DNA of 64,000 nt from M3007 sp037445225 (GTDB taxonomy: Bacteria > Bacteroidota > Bacteroidia > Chitinophagales > Saprospiraceae): contig JBBIKW010000002.1 of the NCBI GenBank assembly GCA_037445225.1, positions 186,001 through 250,000 on the forward strand, given 5' to 3'. Each line of letters starts with the position of its first letter. Position 1 is the stretch's first letter. The position numbers and the translations under genes were made by a program. Below are positions 9,647 through 18,173 of the stretch, piece by piece. The notes beneath the pieces were generated by a model. It ran no database searches. It saw only the letters and a list, made by a program, of their open reading frames with translations, and was not told the origin of the DNA.

Positions 9647-11158
9647 TTAGCCGCGCACCCGCTCTTGAGGGAGGAGCGTCAGCACCATCTCCCAGAGGTC
9701 TTCATAAGGAATAATCTCAATTTCATGCGGCTGGTTGGCCAGTTCGATAGGGACGCTGCTCAGTAAAGTTCGATAGCGCTGGGTGGCGCGAACGGCGGCT
9801 TCGCGATGAAAAGCTACCTTTGGCAGTTGCAGGAGCATTTTCATGAAGCAATTGCTGCGAAAGTTTTCGTTGCGGCGGATGTAGCGGTCGGTATATTTAC
9901 TCAGTGCTTCGGCGCGGTCGATGGCGGCGTCGTAGCGTTTTTGCCAGAGATCATACAGGAGTTGAACCACTAAGATGGGAATATTCATGCCGCGGCGGTC
10001 CTTGGAGAAAATGGGCGTTTCGTTGAGTAGCTTGCCCATGCGAAAATGTGGACTGGGCGGGCGGTCTGCCCGCCGAATGCGGGCCAAGAATTCGGTATAT
10101 GCCCTAAAGATTTTCCATGTCTCCTGAATTGATGGCGGTTGTTGGTGCCATTCCGACTCGGCCATGACTGCGGCGCAGGTGTCGAAGGCGTCGTCGTAAT
10201 GTTGGGTATGCAGCGCCAGGAGGAAATAGAGTTCCTGTATCTTAAACCAGTTGTGCGAGCCGCGGACGTATAGGTCGGCGTGTTGGCGGATGAGGTGTTG
10301 ACCGCGGGCAAAGTCGCGCAGATGAAGGCAACAAACCACCAGTTGATAGTAGAAGATTTGTTGCGGAAGTAGGCTGCGGTACGGCTTATTTTGAAAGAAG
10401 GCGATTGCCTCTTCGCAAAGCGCCGCAGCAGTGCGGTAATCGTTGCGACTCGTGTATATCAGCATCTGGAGCAGTCGTCCGTTGAGGTGTAGGCGAAAGG
10501 AATGGTAGCGGCGCAGGTGAGGCTCAATGCGCTCGAAATGCTTTTGGGCCAGTTGTCCTATCGCTTGATGTGCGGCCCGAGTGTTAGCCATAGTGTGGAG
10601 GATATCCGTATACAGTTCTTCGGCTAAGTTCTCCACCGCCCAGAGCGCTTGGTACTGCCGATAAAGTGTGCGGTAGTGCTGGTATTTGTCGCTATGTACA
10701 GCGATGGCTCCATAATGATGGCGCAAATGAAAAGCAGCGCTCATGGCGAGCTCGGTGAACTCGAAATGCTCAGCATAGCGCAACATCTGCTCGAGCTGTT
10801 CCACGGCCACGGTGGATACCCGCCTGGCAGACAATGCCAGTGCCGTCGCCCATCGCCGCTGACACTCATAGTAGGCCTGCTGGCGATCGGAGAGCCTCAT
10901 GTCGCTGGGGTCTAACAAGAAGATTGCACCTAGTAGGCGATTCTTAGTCTTGCTTTTTAGGCTCCACAGGCGATTTAAAGCAGAGGTATTGCTGTAAAGT
11001 GCCCGCGCTGCTTCTTCGTCCGTGAGCCGATCATTGGCCTGAACCAAAGAAAATAAGTGGGCCATTTTCGTATTCTCCGGCAGCAGGGTGCGCCACATCG
11101 GGCTCGATTGCAGCTTGGCCCACGGAAGACGGTGAATCAGTTCAATTAAATCGCGCAT
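9647..11158 (-). CDS. Helical-repeat protein of unknown function, paralogue B
   Basis: This is a 503-residue all-helical protein and a clear relative of the gene at 7604-9157. It shares VENLAEELYTDIL, the NDYRTA block, SHNWFKIQELYFLLALH, the PIFSKDRRGMNIPI block, NFRSNCFMKMLL and the terminal EIEIIPYEDLWEM, in the same order and at similar spacing. The N-terminal 100 residues differ more, so that part may set specificity. I prefer the ATG at 11158 (MRDLIELIHRL), although a GTG lies two codons upstream. There is no signal peptide, membrane segment or known catalytic motif. A 459-bp AT-rich gap separates it from the divergent DUF6029 gene. The function is unknown. Confidence 0.8.
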   Translation of the reverse strand: MRDLIELIHRLPWAKLQSSPMWRTLLPENTKMAHLFSLVQANDRLTDEEAARALYSNTSALNRLWSLKSKTKNRLLGAIFLLDPSDMRLSDRQQAYYECQRRWATALALSARRVSTVAVEQLEQMLRYAEHFEFTELAMSAAFHLRHHYGAIAVHSDKYQHYRTLYRQYQALWAVENLAEELYTDILHTMANTRAAHQAIGQLAQKHFERIEPHLRRYHSFRLHLNGRLLQMLIYTSRNDYRTAAALCEEAIAFFQNKPYRSLLPQQIFYYQLVVCCLHLRDFARGQHLIRQHADLYVRGSHNWFKIQELYFLLALHTQHYDDAFDTCAAVMAESEWHQQPPSIQETWKIFRAYTEFLARIRRADRPPSPHFRMGKLLNETPIFSKDRRGMNIPILVVQLLYDLWQKRYDAAIDRAEALSKYTDRYIRRNENFRSNCFMKMLLQLPKVAFHREAAVRATQRYRTLLSSVPIELANQPHEIEIIPYEDLWEMVLTLLPQERVRG

Positions 11159-11617
11159 AACCACTGCTTTTAGAGTGACCGGATACCTTCGCTTTTAAAA
11201 GCGTAGAGGAACATTCGTCTCTCAGCGAGGATCACTTTATATGTGTCTTTGCATCGAGAAAGGGGAAGCCAGAAGACACTCCTCAAAAAGACAGCGGCGA
11301 ACTTCTTTCTTTAAGGTAGACAAACTTTTCATGAGCGACGATAAGGCGAATAGTAAACAAATCCCATATTTTCGAGCATGCTAGATAAAAGGGAAACGTC
11401 TTTTCGAAAAAACTTTCTTAGGATTACTTATTCCTATCAGCTGTTTTTTCTGACAGTCAGTAGATTAAAAAAATTCGCTCTGCATTTCAAGCGGCTAAAG
11501 TATGAGTTTTTACCAGACGTACAAATATGTTAAGTTTATAATACGCCTTTAACCAACAGATAAAGTGTAGCCGTTATCTACATTTGCCCAGCTAGTCCAT
11601 TCCGAAAGGGTTTTACT
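11159..11617. other. AT-rich divergent intergenic region
   Basis: This 459-bp gap lies between the divergent starts of paralogue B and the DUF6029 barrel and must hold both promoters. No frame in it looks coding. The half nearer the barrel is AT-rich and contains TTAAGTTTATAA near 11531, a partial match to TAnnTTTG. The half nearer paralogue B contains a 14-bp palindrome, listed separately. Confidence 0.5.
11190..11203. promoter_or_regulatory. Perfect 14-bp palindrome upstream of paralogue B
   Basis: CGCTTTTAAAAGCG is a perfect inverted repeat with no spacer, 32 bp before the paralogue B start. The position suits an operator, but nothing identifies a binding protein, and a chance occurrence is possible. 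Confidence 0.3.
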
Positions 11618-13354
11618 ATGGGTCGAGTTCTCCTCTCTCTTTTTTTTCTAGTTTCTATGCTTCAAGAGGCCGCCTATGGGCAAGTTAGCGTTCCGCGCAT
11701 TTCGGGAAACGTGCAGTCGAATGCAAATTTTTTTATCGCCGATCCCAAAATAGGGGCGACAGGAACGCCGCAGTACGACAATCAGAAGTTCGGTGCGGAA
11801 AGCTGGCTAGCCTTGAATTACTCGAACTGGGGTTTCGATGTAGGGCTGCGCTTCGACTTGTTCAACAATTCTAACTTGCTCAACCCGACGGGTTCCTTTA
11901 CAGGGGAGGGTATCGGTCGCTGGTATGTCCACAAAGAGATACATGGCTTCGATGTTTCAGCCGGTTATCTGTATGACCAGATCGGCTCGGGCATTATCTT
12001 TCGCGCCTATGAAGAGCGGGCCCTAATGATCGATAACGCCCTCTATGGCGTGAAGGCGGGCTATCAATTTAACGAGAATTGGAAGGTCAAAGCCTTTACT
12101 GGCCGACAAAAGCGCCAATTTGGCACCTATGGTGCAGTTATCCGCGGGGCAGCAGTGGAGGGATTTATCCGCCCGGATTCGACCAAGAATTTTAGCATGG
12201 CACCGGGCTTGGGTGCCGTCGGCCGTACGTATGATCGGGAGACCATCAGCCGCATCGCAAGCGAGATGCAGCGCTATCGGCGGCGCGACAGCATCCGCCA
12301 TAACGGCTATGCCTTTACCCTTTTCAATACCCTGACAGCGGGCAACTTCACCTGGTTTGTAGAGGGCGCCTACAAAACGCGCGACGTTATCTTTAATGAA
12401 TTCCAACAGCTCGTTCTACGCGATACCACTTTTTTGCTAGATGGCTCCATAGGTAGCATTCAGACCGACACGCTGACGGGTATTTTGGTCAACACAGACG
12501 GCTATATGGCCTACACGAGCCTGGCCTATGCGTCTGAAGGATTAGGCATCACTTTGGAAGCAAAGTATACCAAGGATTTTCGCTTTCGGACAGACCCCTT
12601 TCAAATCGGCGTGCAGGGCCAGATCAACTACTTGCCGCCGCTGGCTCGGCAGAACACCTTTCGCCTACCGGCCCGCTTTGCGCCCAACACGCAGGAGCTT
12701 GGCGAGCAAGGATATCAATTGGACGTGCGCTACAGCTGGGGAAAGAACGCAACGTTGGGCATCAACATTGCCGACATATATCTCCTCGATGGGCGAAGCT
12801 TATACCGCGAGATCGCTCCGGAATTCACCTACAAGAAAGGTCGAAAGTGGCAGCTGCTCGTAGGGCTCCAGCTTTTGCAGTACGATATCAGTACCTATCA
12901 GTTCAAGGACGACCCGGAAGATGGCGACGACATAGTGCCTTGGGTTAGAAACGGCAGGGAAGGCTATGTGGATGCCTTTACTCCTTATATGGAGTGGCTC
13001 TATCGCTTCACTCCGCGCCGCTCGCTGCGCATCGAAGCGCAGTATTTACTCACCGACGACGAGTTTGGCTCTTGGAGCCTTTTACTAGCGGAGTTGGGTT
13101 TGGCTCCCCACTGGCTTATCTTTGTGTCTGACATGTATAAGGTGCCGCACGCCCATCCGGAGCGATATGACTCAGAAAAGGTCAAGTACGACGGCTTGCA
13201 CTATCCCAGCATAGGCATTGTGTACGCGCATCGGGCCAACCGCTTTGCGCTTTCATATGTCAAACAAGTGGAAGGGATCAACTGTGCGGGCGGCATCTGC
13301 CGATACGAACCCACCTTTCACGGCTTTCGCTTGCAGTTCAGTTCTACCTTTTAA
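11618..13354 (+). CDS. Outer-membrane beta-barrel protein, DUF6029 type
   Basis: The protein has 578 residues. A signal peptide (MGRVLLSLFFLVSMLQEAAYG, cut near residue 21) precedes a mature part made of alternating aromatic and polar strands (YVHKEIHGFDVSAGYLYDQI, GYQFNENWKVKAFTGRQ) and ends in FRLQFSSTF, with a terminal Phe typical of outer-membrane barrels. The pattern fits DUF6029, a Bacteroidota barrel family of unknown function. It is followed after 14 bp by an Omp28-like lipoprotein, and the two are almost certainly co-transcribed, which suggests a shared envelope role. No substrate or transport partner can be read from the sequence. Confidence 0.82.
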   Translation: MGRVLLSLFFLVSMLQEAAYGQVSVPRISGNVQSNANFFIADPKIGATGTPQYDNQKFGAESWLALNYSNWGFDVGLRFDLFNNSNLLNPTGSFTGEGIGRWYVHKEIHGFDVSAGYLYDQIGSGIIFRAYEERALMIDNALYGVKAGYQFNENWKVKAFTGRQKRQFGTYGAVIRGAAVEGFIRPDSTKNFSMAPGLGAVGRTYDRETISRIASEMQRYRRRDSIRHNGYAFTLFNTLTAGNFTWFVEGAYKTRDVIFNEFQQLVLRDTTFLLDGSIGSIQTDTLTGILVNTDGYMAYTSLAYASEGLGITLEAKYTKDFRFRTDPFQIGVQGQINYLPPLARQNTFRLPARFAPNTQELGEQGYQLDVRYSWGKNATLGINIADIYLLDGRSLYREIAPEFTYKKGRKWQLLVGLQLLQYDISTYQFKDDPEDGDDIVPWVRNGREGYVDAFTPYMEWLYRFTPRRSLRIEAQYLLTDDEFGSWSLLLAELGLAPHWLIFVSDMYKVPHAHPERYDSEKVKYDGLHYPSIGIVYAHRANRFALSYVKQVEGINCAGGICRYEPTFHGFRLQFSSTF

Positions 13355-13368
13355 CGAAAAAACGACCT

Positions 13369-14211
13369 ATGCACAGGACGTTTGCGCGATTTCTTCAGCT
13401 ATTGGCCATAGGCAGCCTTCTCGCCGGCTGTCAGGAAAAATGGGTAATTATTGAGCCGGCAACCTCTTCTGGTGGCAATGAGCCCAGCGCAGAAGAGCGC
13501 ACTGTGCTAGTAGAAGAGCTGACGGGCGTGCGGTGCCCAAACTGTCCAGAGGGCACGGCGGCCTTAGTTTCTTTGAGCCAACAGCACAAGGGGCGACTGA
13601 TCGTCGTCTCCATTCACGCGGCGTTGGGCTATGACCAGCCTTTCCCGAGTAGCCGCTACGACTTTCGAACGGCAAAAGGGACGGAAATGGTCAATTACAT
13701 CGGCTCGGCGTTCTTTTTCCCCACGGCGGCGATCAATCGACGCGTAGTGCCGCCAGAGACCGAACCCTATTTGCCGCGCCAAGTCTGGGCCGGAATTATT
13801 GCAGAGGAGAAGGAAAAGCCCTTGACGGTGGGCGTTTCCGTGCAACCGACTTACGACCCGAGCACTCGGCGCTTAGACGTCGCTGTGCGCGTTACTCCTA
13901 ACCAAACGCTCGAGGGCGACCACCGGCTTACTGTGCTGGTGACCCAGGATAGCTTGGTGGACTATCAGAAAGTCGGCCTCGTCACGGAACCGAATTACTT
14001 GCATCGCCATGTGTTGCGCGGCGTGCTCACCTCAGCTACTGGAGACGCCTTGCCCTCGCTCGAGGCAAGCAAAACGATACAGCGCTCGTTTGCCCTGACC
14101 CTACCTGCCGATTGGGAGGCCGCCCATTGCAGTGTAGTGGCCTTTGTACACCGTGGAGGTATTCCAAATAAGGAAGTTTTGCAGGCGGCGGAAAAACACA
14201 TTTCGCCTTAA
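13369..14211 (+). CDS. Omp28-related outer-membrane lipoprotein
   Basis: This 280-residue protein has the lipobox LLAGC, with Cys21 the probable lipid attachment site. After a short Ser/Gly/Glu linker comes a thioredoxin-like domain that starts VLVEELTGVRCPNCPEG, with CPNC at residues 56-59. This is the signature of Omp28 proteins, named after a Porphyromonas gingivalis surface protein. The C-terminal half is beta-rich (TVGVSVQPTYDPSTRRLDV). The CxxC pair suggests a redox or disulphide role, but most family members have no proven activity. It lies 14 bp after the DUF6029 gene, and the acyl-CoA dehydrogenase starts 46 bp downstream. Confidence 0.88.
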   Translation: MHRTFARFLQLLAIGSLLAGCQEKWVIIEPATSSGGNEPSAEERTVLVEELTGVRCPNCPEGTAALVSLSQQHKGRLIVVSIHAALGYDQPFPSSRYDFRTAKGTEMVNYIGSAFFFPTAAINRRVVPPETEPYLPRQVWAGIIAEEKEKPLTVGVSVQPTYDPSTRRLDVAVRVTPNQTLEGDHRLTVLVTQDSLVDYQKVGLVTEPNYLHRHVLRGVLTSATGDALPSLEASKTIQRSFALTLPADWEAAHCSVVAFVHRGGIPNKEVLQAAEKHISP

Positions 14212-14257
14212 ATGCGCACTTTTGCCCGTCCTTCTCCAATAAAGCTTTTGTCGAAAT

Positions 14258-15418
14258 ATGTTTCGTCTGACGGAAGAACACGAAGCGGTGCGCGAGGCAG
14301 CGCGCCAGTTTGCTCAAAACGAACTCAAGCCCGGCGTCATCGAACGCGACAGCAAAATGCTCTATCCGCACGAGCAAGTGCGCAAGATGGCTGAGCTAGG
14401 GTTTTTAGGCATGATGACCTCTCCCGAGTACGGCGGCGGCGGAATGGATACTTTGGCCTACGTCATTGCCATGGAGGAGATCAGCAAGGTAGACAACTCT
14501 TGCTCGGTGATCATGTCTGTGAACAACTCCCTTGTCTGTTGGGGTTTGGAGAAATACGGTACGGAAGAGCAAAAGCGCAAGTACCTAACCAAGCTCGCTA
14601 CCGGCGAGTGGATCGGCGCTTTCTGCCTTTCGGAACCTGAGGCCGGCTCCGACGCTACCAGCCAGCGCACTACCGCCGTGGACATGGGCGACTACTACCT
14701 GCTCAATGGAACTAAAAACTGGATCACGAACGGCGGCACCTCACAAGTGCATCTGGTCATGGCCCAGACCAATCCGGAAAAGAAACACCGCGGCATTAAT
14801 GTCCTCATCGTGGAGACCTCCTGGCCCGGCGTGGTCATCGGGGCAAAAGAGGACAAGCTGGGTATCCGCGCATCCGACACCCACACCATCATGTACAACG
14901 ACGTGAAGGTGCCCAAAGAAAATCGCATCGGAGAGGAGGGCTTCGGATTTAAGTTTGCGATGAACACGCTTAACGGCGGCCGCATCGGCATTGCTGCCCA
15001 AGCGCTGGGCATTGCCGCCGGTGCCTACGAGCTTGCCGTCGAATACGCCAAGCAGCGACAGGCGTTTGGCAAACCTATCGCCCAACACCAGGCCATCGCC
15101 TTCAAACTGGCCGATATGGCCACCGAGGTGGAGGCTGCTAGGCTTATGGTGTATCGCGCTGCATATATGAAAGACCAAGGGCTCGATTTTGCCCAAGCGG
15201 CTTCTATGGCGAAGCTTTTTGCCTCCGACGTGGCCATGCGGCATACCGTTGAGGCCGTCCAAATCCACGGCGGCTACGGTTACGTAAAGGAATACCACGT
15301 AGAGCGCCTGATGCGCGATGCCAAGATCACGCAGATATATGAAGGGACTTCCGAGGTACAGCGCATCGTCATCTCGCGCAGCATACTCAATGGCGAGCTG
15401 TATCTACCGGTATTCTAA
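14258..15418 (+). CDS. Acyl-CoA dehydrogenase (short-chain/butyryl type)
   Basis: This is an FAD enzyme of 386 residues that introduces the alpha-beta double bond of acyl-CoA in fatty acid or branched amino acid breakdown and passes electrons to ETF. FCLSEPEAGSDA and NGTKNWITNG form the FAD-binding middle domain. RQAFGKPIAQHQAIAFKLAD and the terminal QIYEGTSEVQRI are family hallmarks; Glu362 in YEGTSE is at the position of the catalytic base in butyryl-CoA dehydrogenases. Length and motifs are complete, so it should be active. Chain-length preference cannot be told. No ETF genes are nearby. The next gene is convergent, with its stop 10 bp away. Confidence 0.94.
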   Translation: MFRLTEEHEAVREAARQFAQNELKPGVIERDSKMLYPHEQVRKMAELGFLGMMTSPEYGGGGMDTLAYVIAMEEISKVDNSCSVIMSVNNSLVCWGLEKYGTEEQKRKYLTKLATGEWIGAFCLSEPEAGSDATSQRTTAVDMGDYYLLNGTKNWITNGGTSQVHLVMAQTNPEKKHRGINVLIVETSWPGVVIGAKEDKLGIRASDTHTIMYNDVKVPKENRIGEEGFGFKFAMNTLNGGRIGIAAQALGIAAGAYELAVEYAKQRQAFGKPIAQHQAIAFKLADMATEVEAARLMVYRAAYMKDQGLDFAQAASMAKLFASDVAMRHTVEAVQIHGGYGYVKEYHVERLMRDAKITQIYEGTSEVQRIVISRSILNGELYLPVF

Positions 15419-15427
15419 GTAGCCGGC

Positions 15428-16084
15428 TTATGGCAGCTGTTTTACGCGCAGCACGCCCTCCGGCCAGGGCAACGCGTCGGCTTCCTCGAGCTTTGCTCTC
15501 CAGAGGAGCGCCTTCTGTTGGCGCAAAAATACCTCTACCTGGCTGCGCGGGATGCCTATGAGCAGTATTGCAGCATCCGCTCCGTAATTTACCTGCATCG
15601 GCAGGCCAGACCGCTTGGCCGAATGCTGCCACTCCGGTAATAAGGCGTAGACAACTTCTACCTCTATTTGGGCGAGTATGGTTCGCTCTACATGAGGAGC
15701 TTGCCGGAGCGCCTCGGCGGCACTTTGTCGATAAGCGCGGATGAGCCCCGAAGTCCCCAACAGCGTACCGCCAAAATAGCGCACCACCACAACGGCGACA
15801 TTCGTCAAGCCGGCGGCATCGATCTGACCTAAGATGGGTTTACCAGCAGTACCTGAGGGCTCGCCGTCATCGTATGCCCGAAAGCGCTGCCCCTCTATGC
15901 CGATGCGCCAGGCGAAACAGTGATGCCTCGCTTTTAGATGCTCTTTGCGCACGGCCTCAATGCAGCTCAGCGCCTCGTCTTCTGTCTGTACGGGAAAGGC
16001 ATAGCCAATGAATTTGCTCCCTCGGTCCCTAAACTCCCCGATACCTGGGCCCTCTAAGGTTCGGTAGGTATCTGCCGACAACAT
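15428..16084 (-). CDS. YigZ/IMPACT family protein
   Basis: This is a 218-residue cytoplasmic protein with the UPF0029/IMPACT N-terminal domain. The typical words are RGSKFIGYAFPV, HHCFAWRIG, DDGEPSGTAGKPIL and VVVVRYFGGTLLG. A smaller C-terminal ferredoxin-like domain follows. The eukaryotic relative IMPACT regulates the Gcn2 kinase; the bacterial proteins have no settled function, and some bind nucleic acid. I set the start at the ATG at 16084 (MLSADTYRTLEGPG), because a longer frame to 16168 would overlap the upstream methyltransferase by 67 bp and adds no family sequence. Confidence 0.9.
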   Translation of the reverse strand: MLSADTYRTLEGPGIGEFRDRGSKFIGYAFPVQTEDEALSCIEAVRKEHLKARHHCFAWRIGIEGQRFRAYDDGEPSGTAGKPILGQIDAAGLTNVAVVVVRYFGGTLLGTSGLIRAYRQSAAEALRQAPHVERTILAQIEVEVVYALLPEWQHSAKRSGLPMQVNYGADAAILLIGIPRSQVEVFLRQQKALLWRAKLEEADALPWPEGVLRVKQLP

Positions 16085-16101
16085 CGAGCAAAAGTAATAC
16101 A

Positions 16102-16842
16102 TCAAGAAACGCGCCCTATGCGCCCAAATATGGGAAAGCGCACCGTCCGCTTCTCGTTTACTGGCCAACAGCAGTCCAAGCGCCCTAACCAGCGGGTGCT
16201 ATACGGCGAACTGCCGCGCTCTCGAAGAAACGACCTTGCAGCAAACCATGTGTCTATGTAGCCGAGCAGATGCTCCCGCGACCAGACGTGCTCGCTGTAG
16301 AAGGAAGGCATAGGTATTTCGTCAAAAGGGAAAAAAAGCGAGCGATAGTGGTCTTCCACAAGGTGTCGCGCTTCATCCCAAAAGGTACCCAAAACCTCTG
16401 AGTACATTTCTTCAATGAGCACATCCACCTCGGCCGCTACCTGGATCTTGCCATAGCCCAACAAGACGATGAGACCACCTGGCTTCAAGGTACGGCGCAC
16501 CTCGCCGTAGAAGCGATCTAAGTCGAACCAGTGGGCCGCTTGCCCAACGGCTATCAAGTCGAAGTGCCTATCGGGAAAAATAGACGGCTCTGCCGCTCCC
16601 AAAGAATAGCAGATATTGGGATGCGGCCGTGCATGTTGCAGTTGTTGCGCGCTAGCATCGGTGGCGTCTACTCGTGCGAAACGCTCTGCCAAGACAACGG
16701 CTATCCGTCCGTTACCGGTGGCCGCATCCCATGCGCGCTCAAAAGCGCAGCATTGGCCAAAAAGCCAGGAGAAGAGAGCAGCCGGATAGTTCGGCCTAAA
16801 GCGAGCGTACTCGGCCGCTTGCGCGGAAAAAAGGTCTTTCAC
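16102..16842 (-). CDS. Class I SAM-dependent methyltransferase
   Basis: The protein has 246 residues. It starts with FSAQAAEYARFRPNYPAALF and continues with AWDAATGNGRIAVVLAERFARVDATDAS, which is motif I of a Rossmann methyltransferase. AVGQAAHWFDLDRFYGEVRRT and LKPGGLIVLLGYG complete the fold. The opening and HWFDL pattern match a widespread family annotated only as class I methyltransferase. The final 45 residues look odd: the segment SSPYSTRWLGRLDCCW does not resemble relatives, whereas a shifted frame gives HPLVRALGLLL, and the original frame becomes family-like again at RTVRFPIFGRIGRV. The substrate is unknown. It lies 17 bp upstream of yigZ in the same direction. Confidence 0.82.
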   Translation of the reverse strand: MKDLFSAQAAEYARFRPNYPAALFSWLFGQCCAFERAWDAATGNGRIAVVLAERFARVDATDASAQQLQHARPHPNICYSLGAAEPSIFPDRHFDLIAVGQAAHWFDLDRFYGEVRRTLKPGGLIVLLGYGKIQVAAEVDVLIEEMYSEVLGTFWDEARHLVEDHYRSLFFPFDEIPMPSFYSEHVWSREHLLGYIDTWFAARSFLRERGSSPYSTRWLGRLDCCWPVNEKRTVRFPIFGRIGRVS

Positions 16843-16868
16843 ACCAGATCTAAACGACTTGGCTTCGG

Positions 16869-18110
16869 CTATGCCGGTTGCTGTACGAGTTGTCGATAGA
16901 CGCCGGTCTCCAGCTTCTCTTTCACTGCAGAAAAGGCGTCCAAGGTGCGCTGAATGTCTTCCGCAGTATGGACGGCTGTGGGAATTAACCGAAGGATGAC
17001 CATGTCTTTGGGCACCACGGGATAGATGACCACCGAGCAGAAGATGCCGTAGTTTTCGCGCAAGTCCCGCACTAATATACGCGTCTCATCCAGTGCGCCG
17101 CGCATGTACACCGGCGTTACACAGGTATTGGTATCGCCTAAGTCAAAGCCGCGTTCGCGCAAACCATTTTGGAGGGTCCGGACATTGTGCCAGAGGCGCT
17201 CGCGCAGCTCAGGACGCGTTTTGAGCAGCTCGAGCCGCTTTATGGCACCCTCTACGACGGGCATGGGGAGCGATTTAGCGAAAATTTGCGAGCGCATGTT
17301 GTAGCGCAAGTAACGAATAATGTCTTTAGGGCCGGCTATAAAAGCGCCAATGAGCGCCATACTCTTCGCGAAGGTGCTAAAGTACAGGTCCACTTCGTCA
17401 GTAACGCCTTGTTCTTCGGCGGTGCCGGCCCCGGTTTTGCCCAGCATGCCAAATCCGTGGGCGTCGTCGATGAGTAAGCGGAAGGGATACTGTTCTTTGA
17501 GCGCGACGATTTCCCGGAGTTTTCCTTGATCGCCGCGCATACCGAAGACGCCTTCGGTGATGACCAAGATGCCGCCGCCCGTCTCTTGTACGATGCGATG
17601 GGCGCGCTCCAAGTTTTTGTGTAAGCTGGCGACGTCGTTGTGAGCAAAGGCAAATCGCTTGCCCAAATGCATGCGCACGGCGTCCACGATGCAGGCGTGG
17701 CTCTCAGCGTCGTATACCACTACGTCGCGACGCGTCAGGAGGGCATCGATGACCGAGAGAATGCCCTGGTATCCGTAATTAAGCAGATAGCCCGCCTCCT
17801 TGCCGACAAAGTGCGCCAAGGCCGTCTCCAGCTCTTGGTGGCGCTTCGTCTCCCCACTCATCATGCGAGCGCCCATCGGATAGGCCAAGCCCCAACGAGC
17901 AGCACTCTCAGCATCGGCCTGCCGCACTTCAGGGTGGTTGGCTAACCCTAAGTAATTGTTGATGCTCCAACAGATCACCTCTTTCCCCTGAAAATACATC
18001 CGGTTGCCCAGCTCTCCCTCGAGTTGCGGAAACATGTAGTATCCTTCCGCTATGTCCGCGTACTTTCCTAAGGGCCCAGCTTGTTCTAAGATACGTGCAA
18101 ATAAATCCAT
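16869..18110 (-). CDS. Alpha-oxoamine synthase family enzyme (serine palmitoyltransferase-like)
   Basis: This PLP enzyme has 413 residues and condenses an amino acid with an acyl-CoA, releasing CO2. Hallmarks are NNYLGLANHPEV, ITEGVFGMRGDQG, LLIDDAHGFGMLG at about 213-224 and STFAKSMALIGAF with the PLP Lys249. Relatives include 2-amino-3-ketobutyrate CoA ligase, BioF, serine palmitoyltransferase and the cysteate acyltransferase of sulfonolipid synthesis. The N-terminus (MDLFARILEQAGPLGKYAD) belongs to a branch I know from many Bacteroidota that is usually assigned to sphingoid or sulfonolipid synthesis. No biotin or threonine genes are nearby. Substrate choice stays open. Confidence 0.85.
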   Translation of the reverse strand: MDLFARILEQAGPLGKYADIAEGYYMFPQLEGELGNRMYFQGKEVICWSINNYLGLANHPEVRQADAESAARWGLAYPMGARMMSGETKRHQELETALAHFVGKEAGYLLNYGYQGILSVIDALLTRRDVVVYDAESHACIVDAVRMHLGKRFAFAHNDVASLHKNLERAHRIVQETGGGILVITEGVFGMRGDQGKLREIVALKEQYPFRLLIDDAHGFGMLGKTGAGTAEEQGVTDEVDLYFSTFAKSMALIGAFIAGPKDIIRYLRYNMRSQIFAKSLPMPVVEGAIKRLELLKTRPELRERLWHNVRTLQNGLRERGFDLGDTNTCVTPVYMRGALDETRILVRDLRENYGIFCSVVIYPVVPKDMVILRLIPTAVHTAEDIQRTLDAFSAVKEKLETGVYRQLVQQPA

Positions 18111-18173
18111 GGTTGGGTAAAAAATTGTGGCGCAAAGGTATGCTGTACTTTTAGCGGTGCAGTGCCCCGCGCA

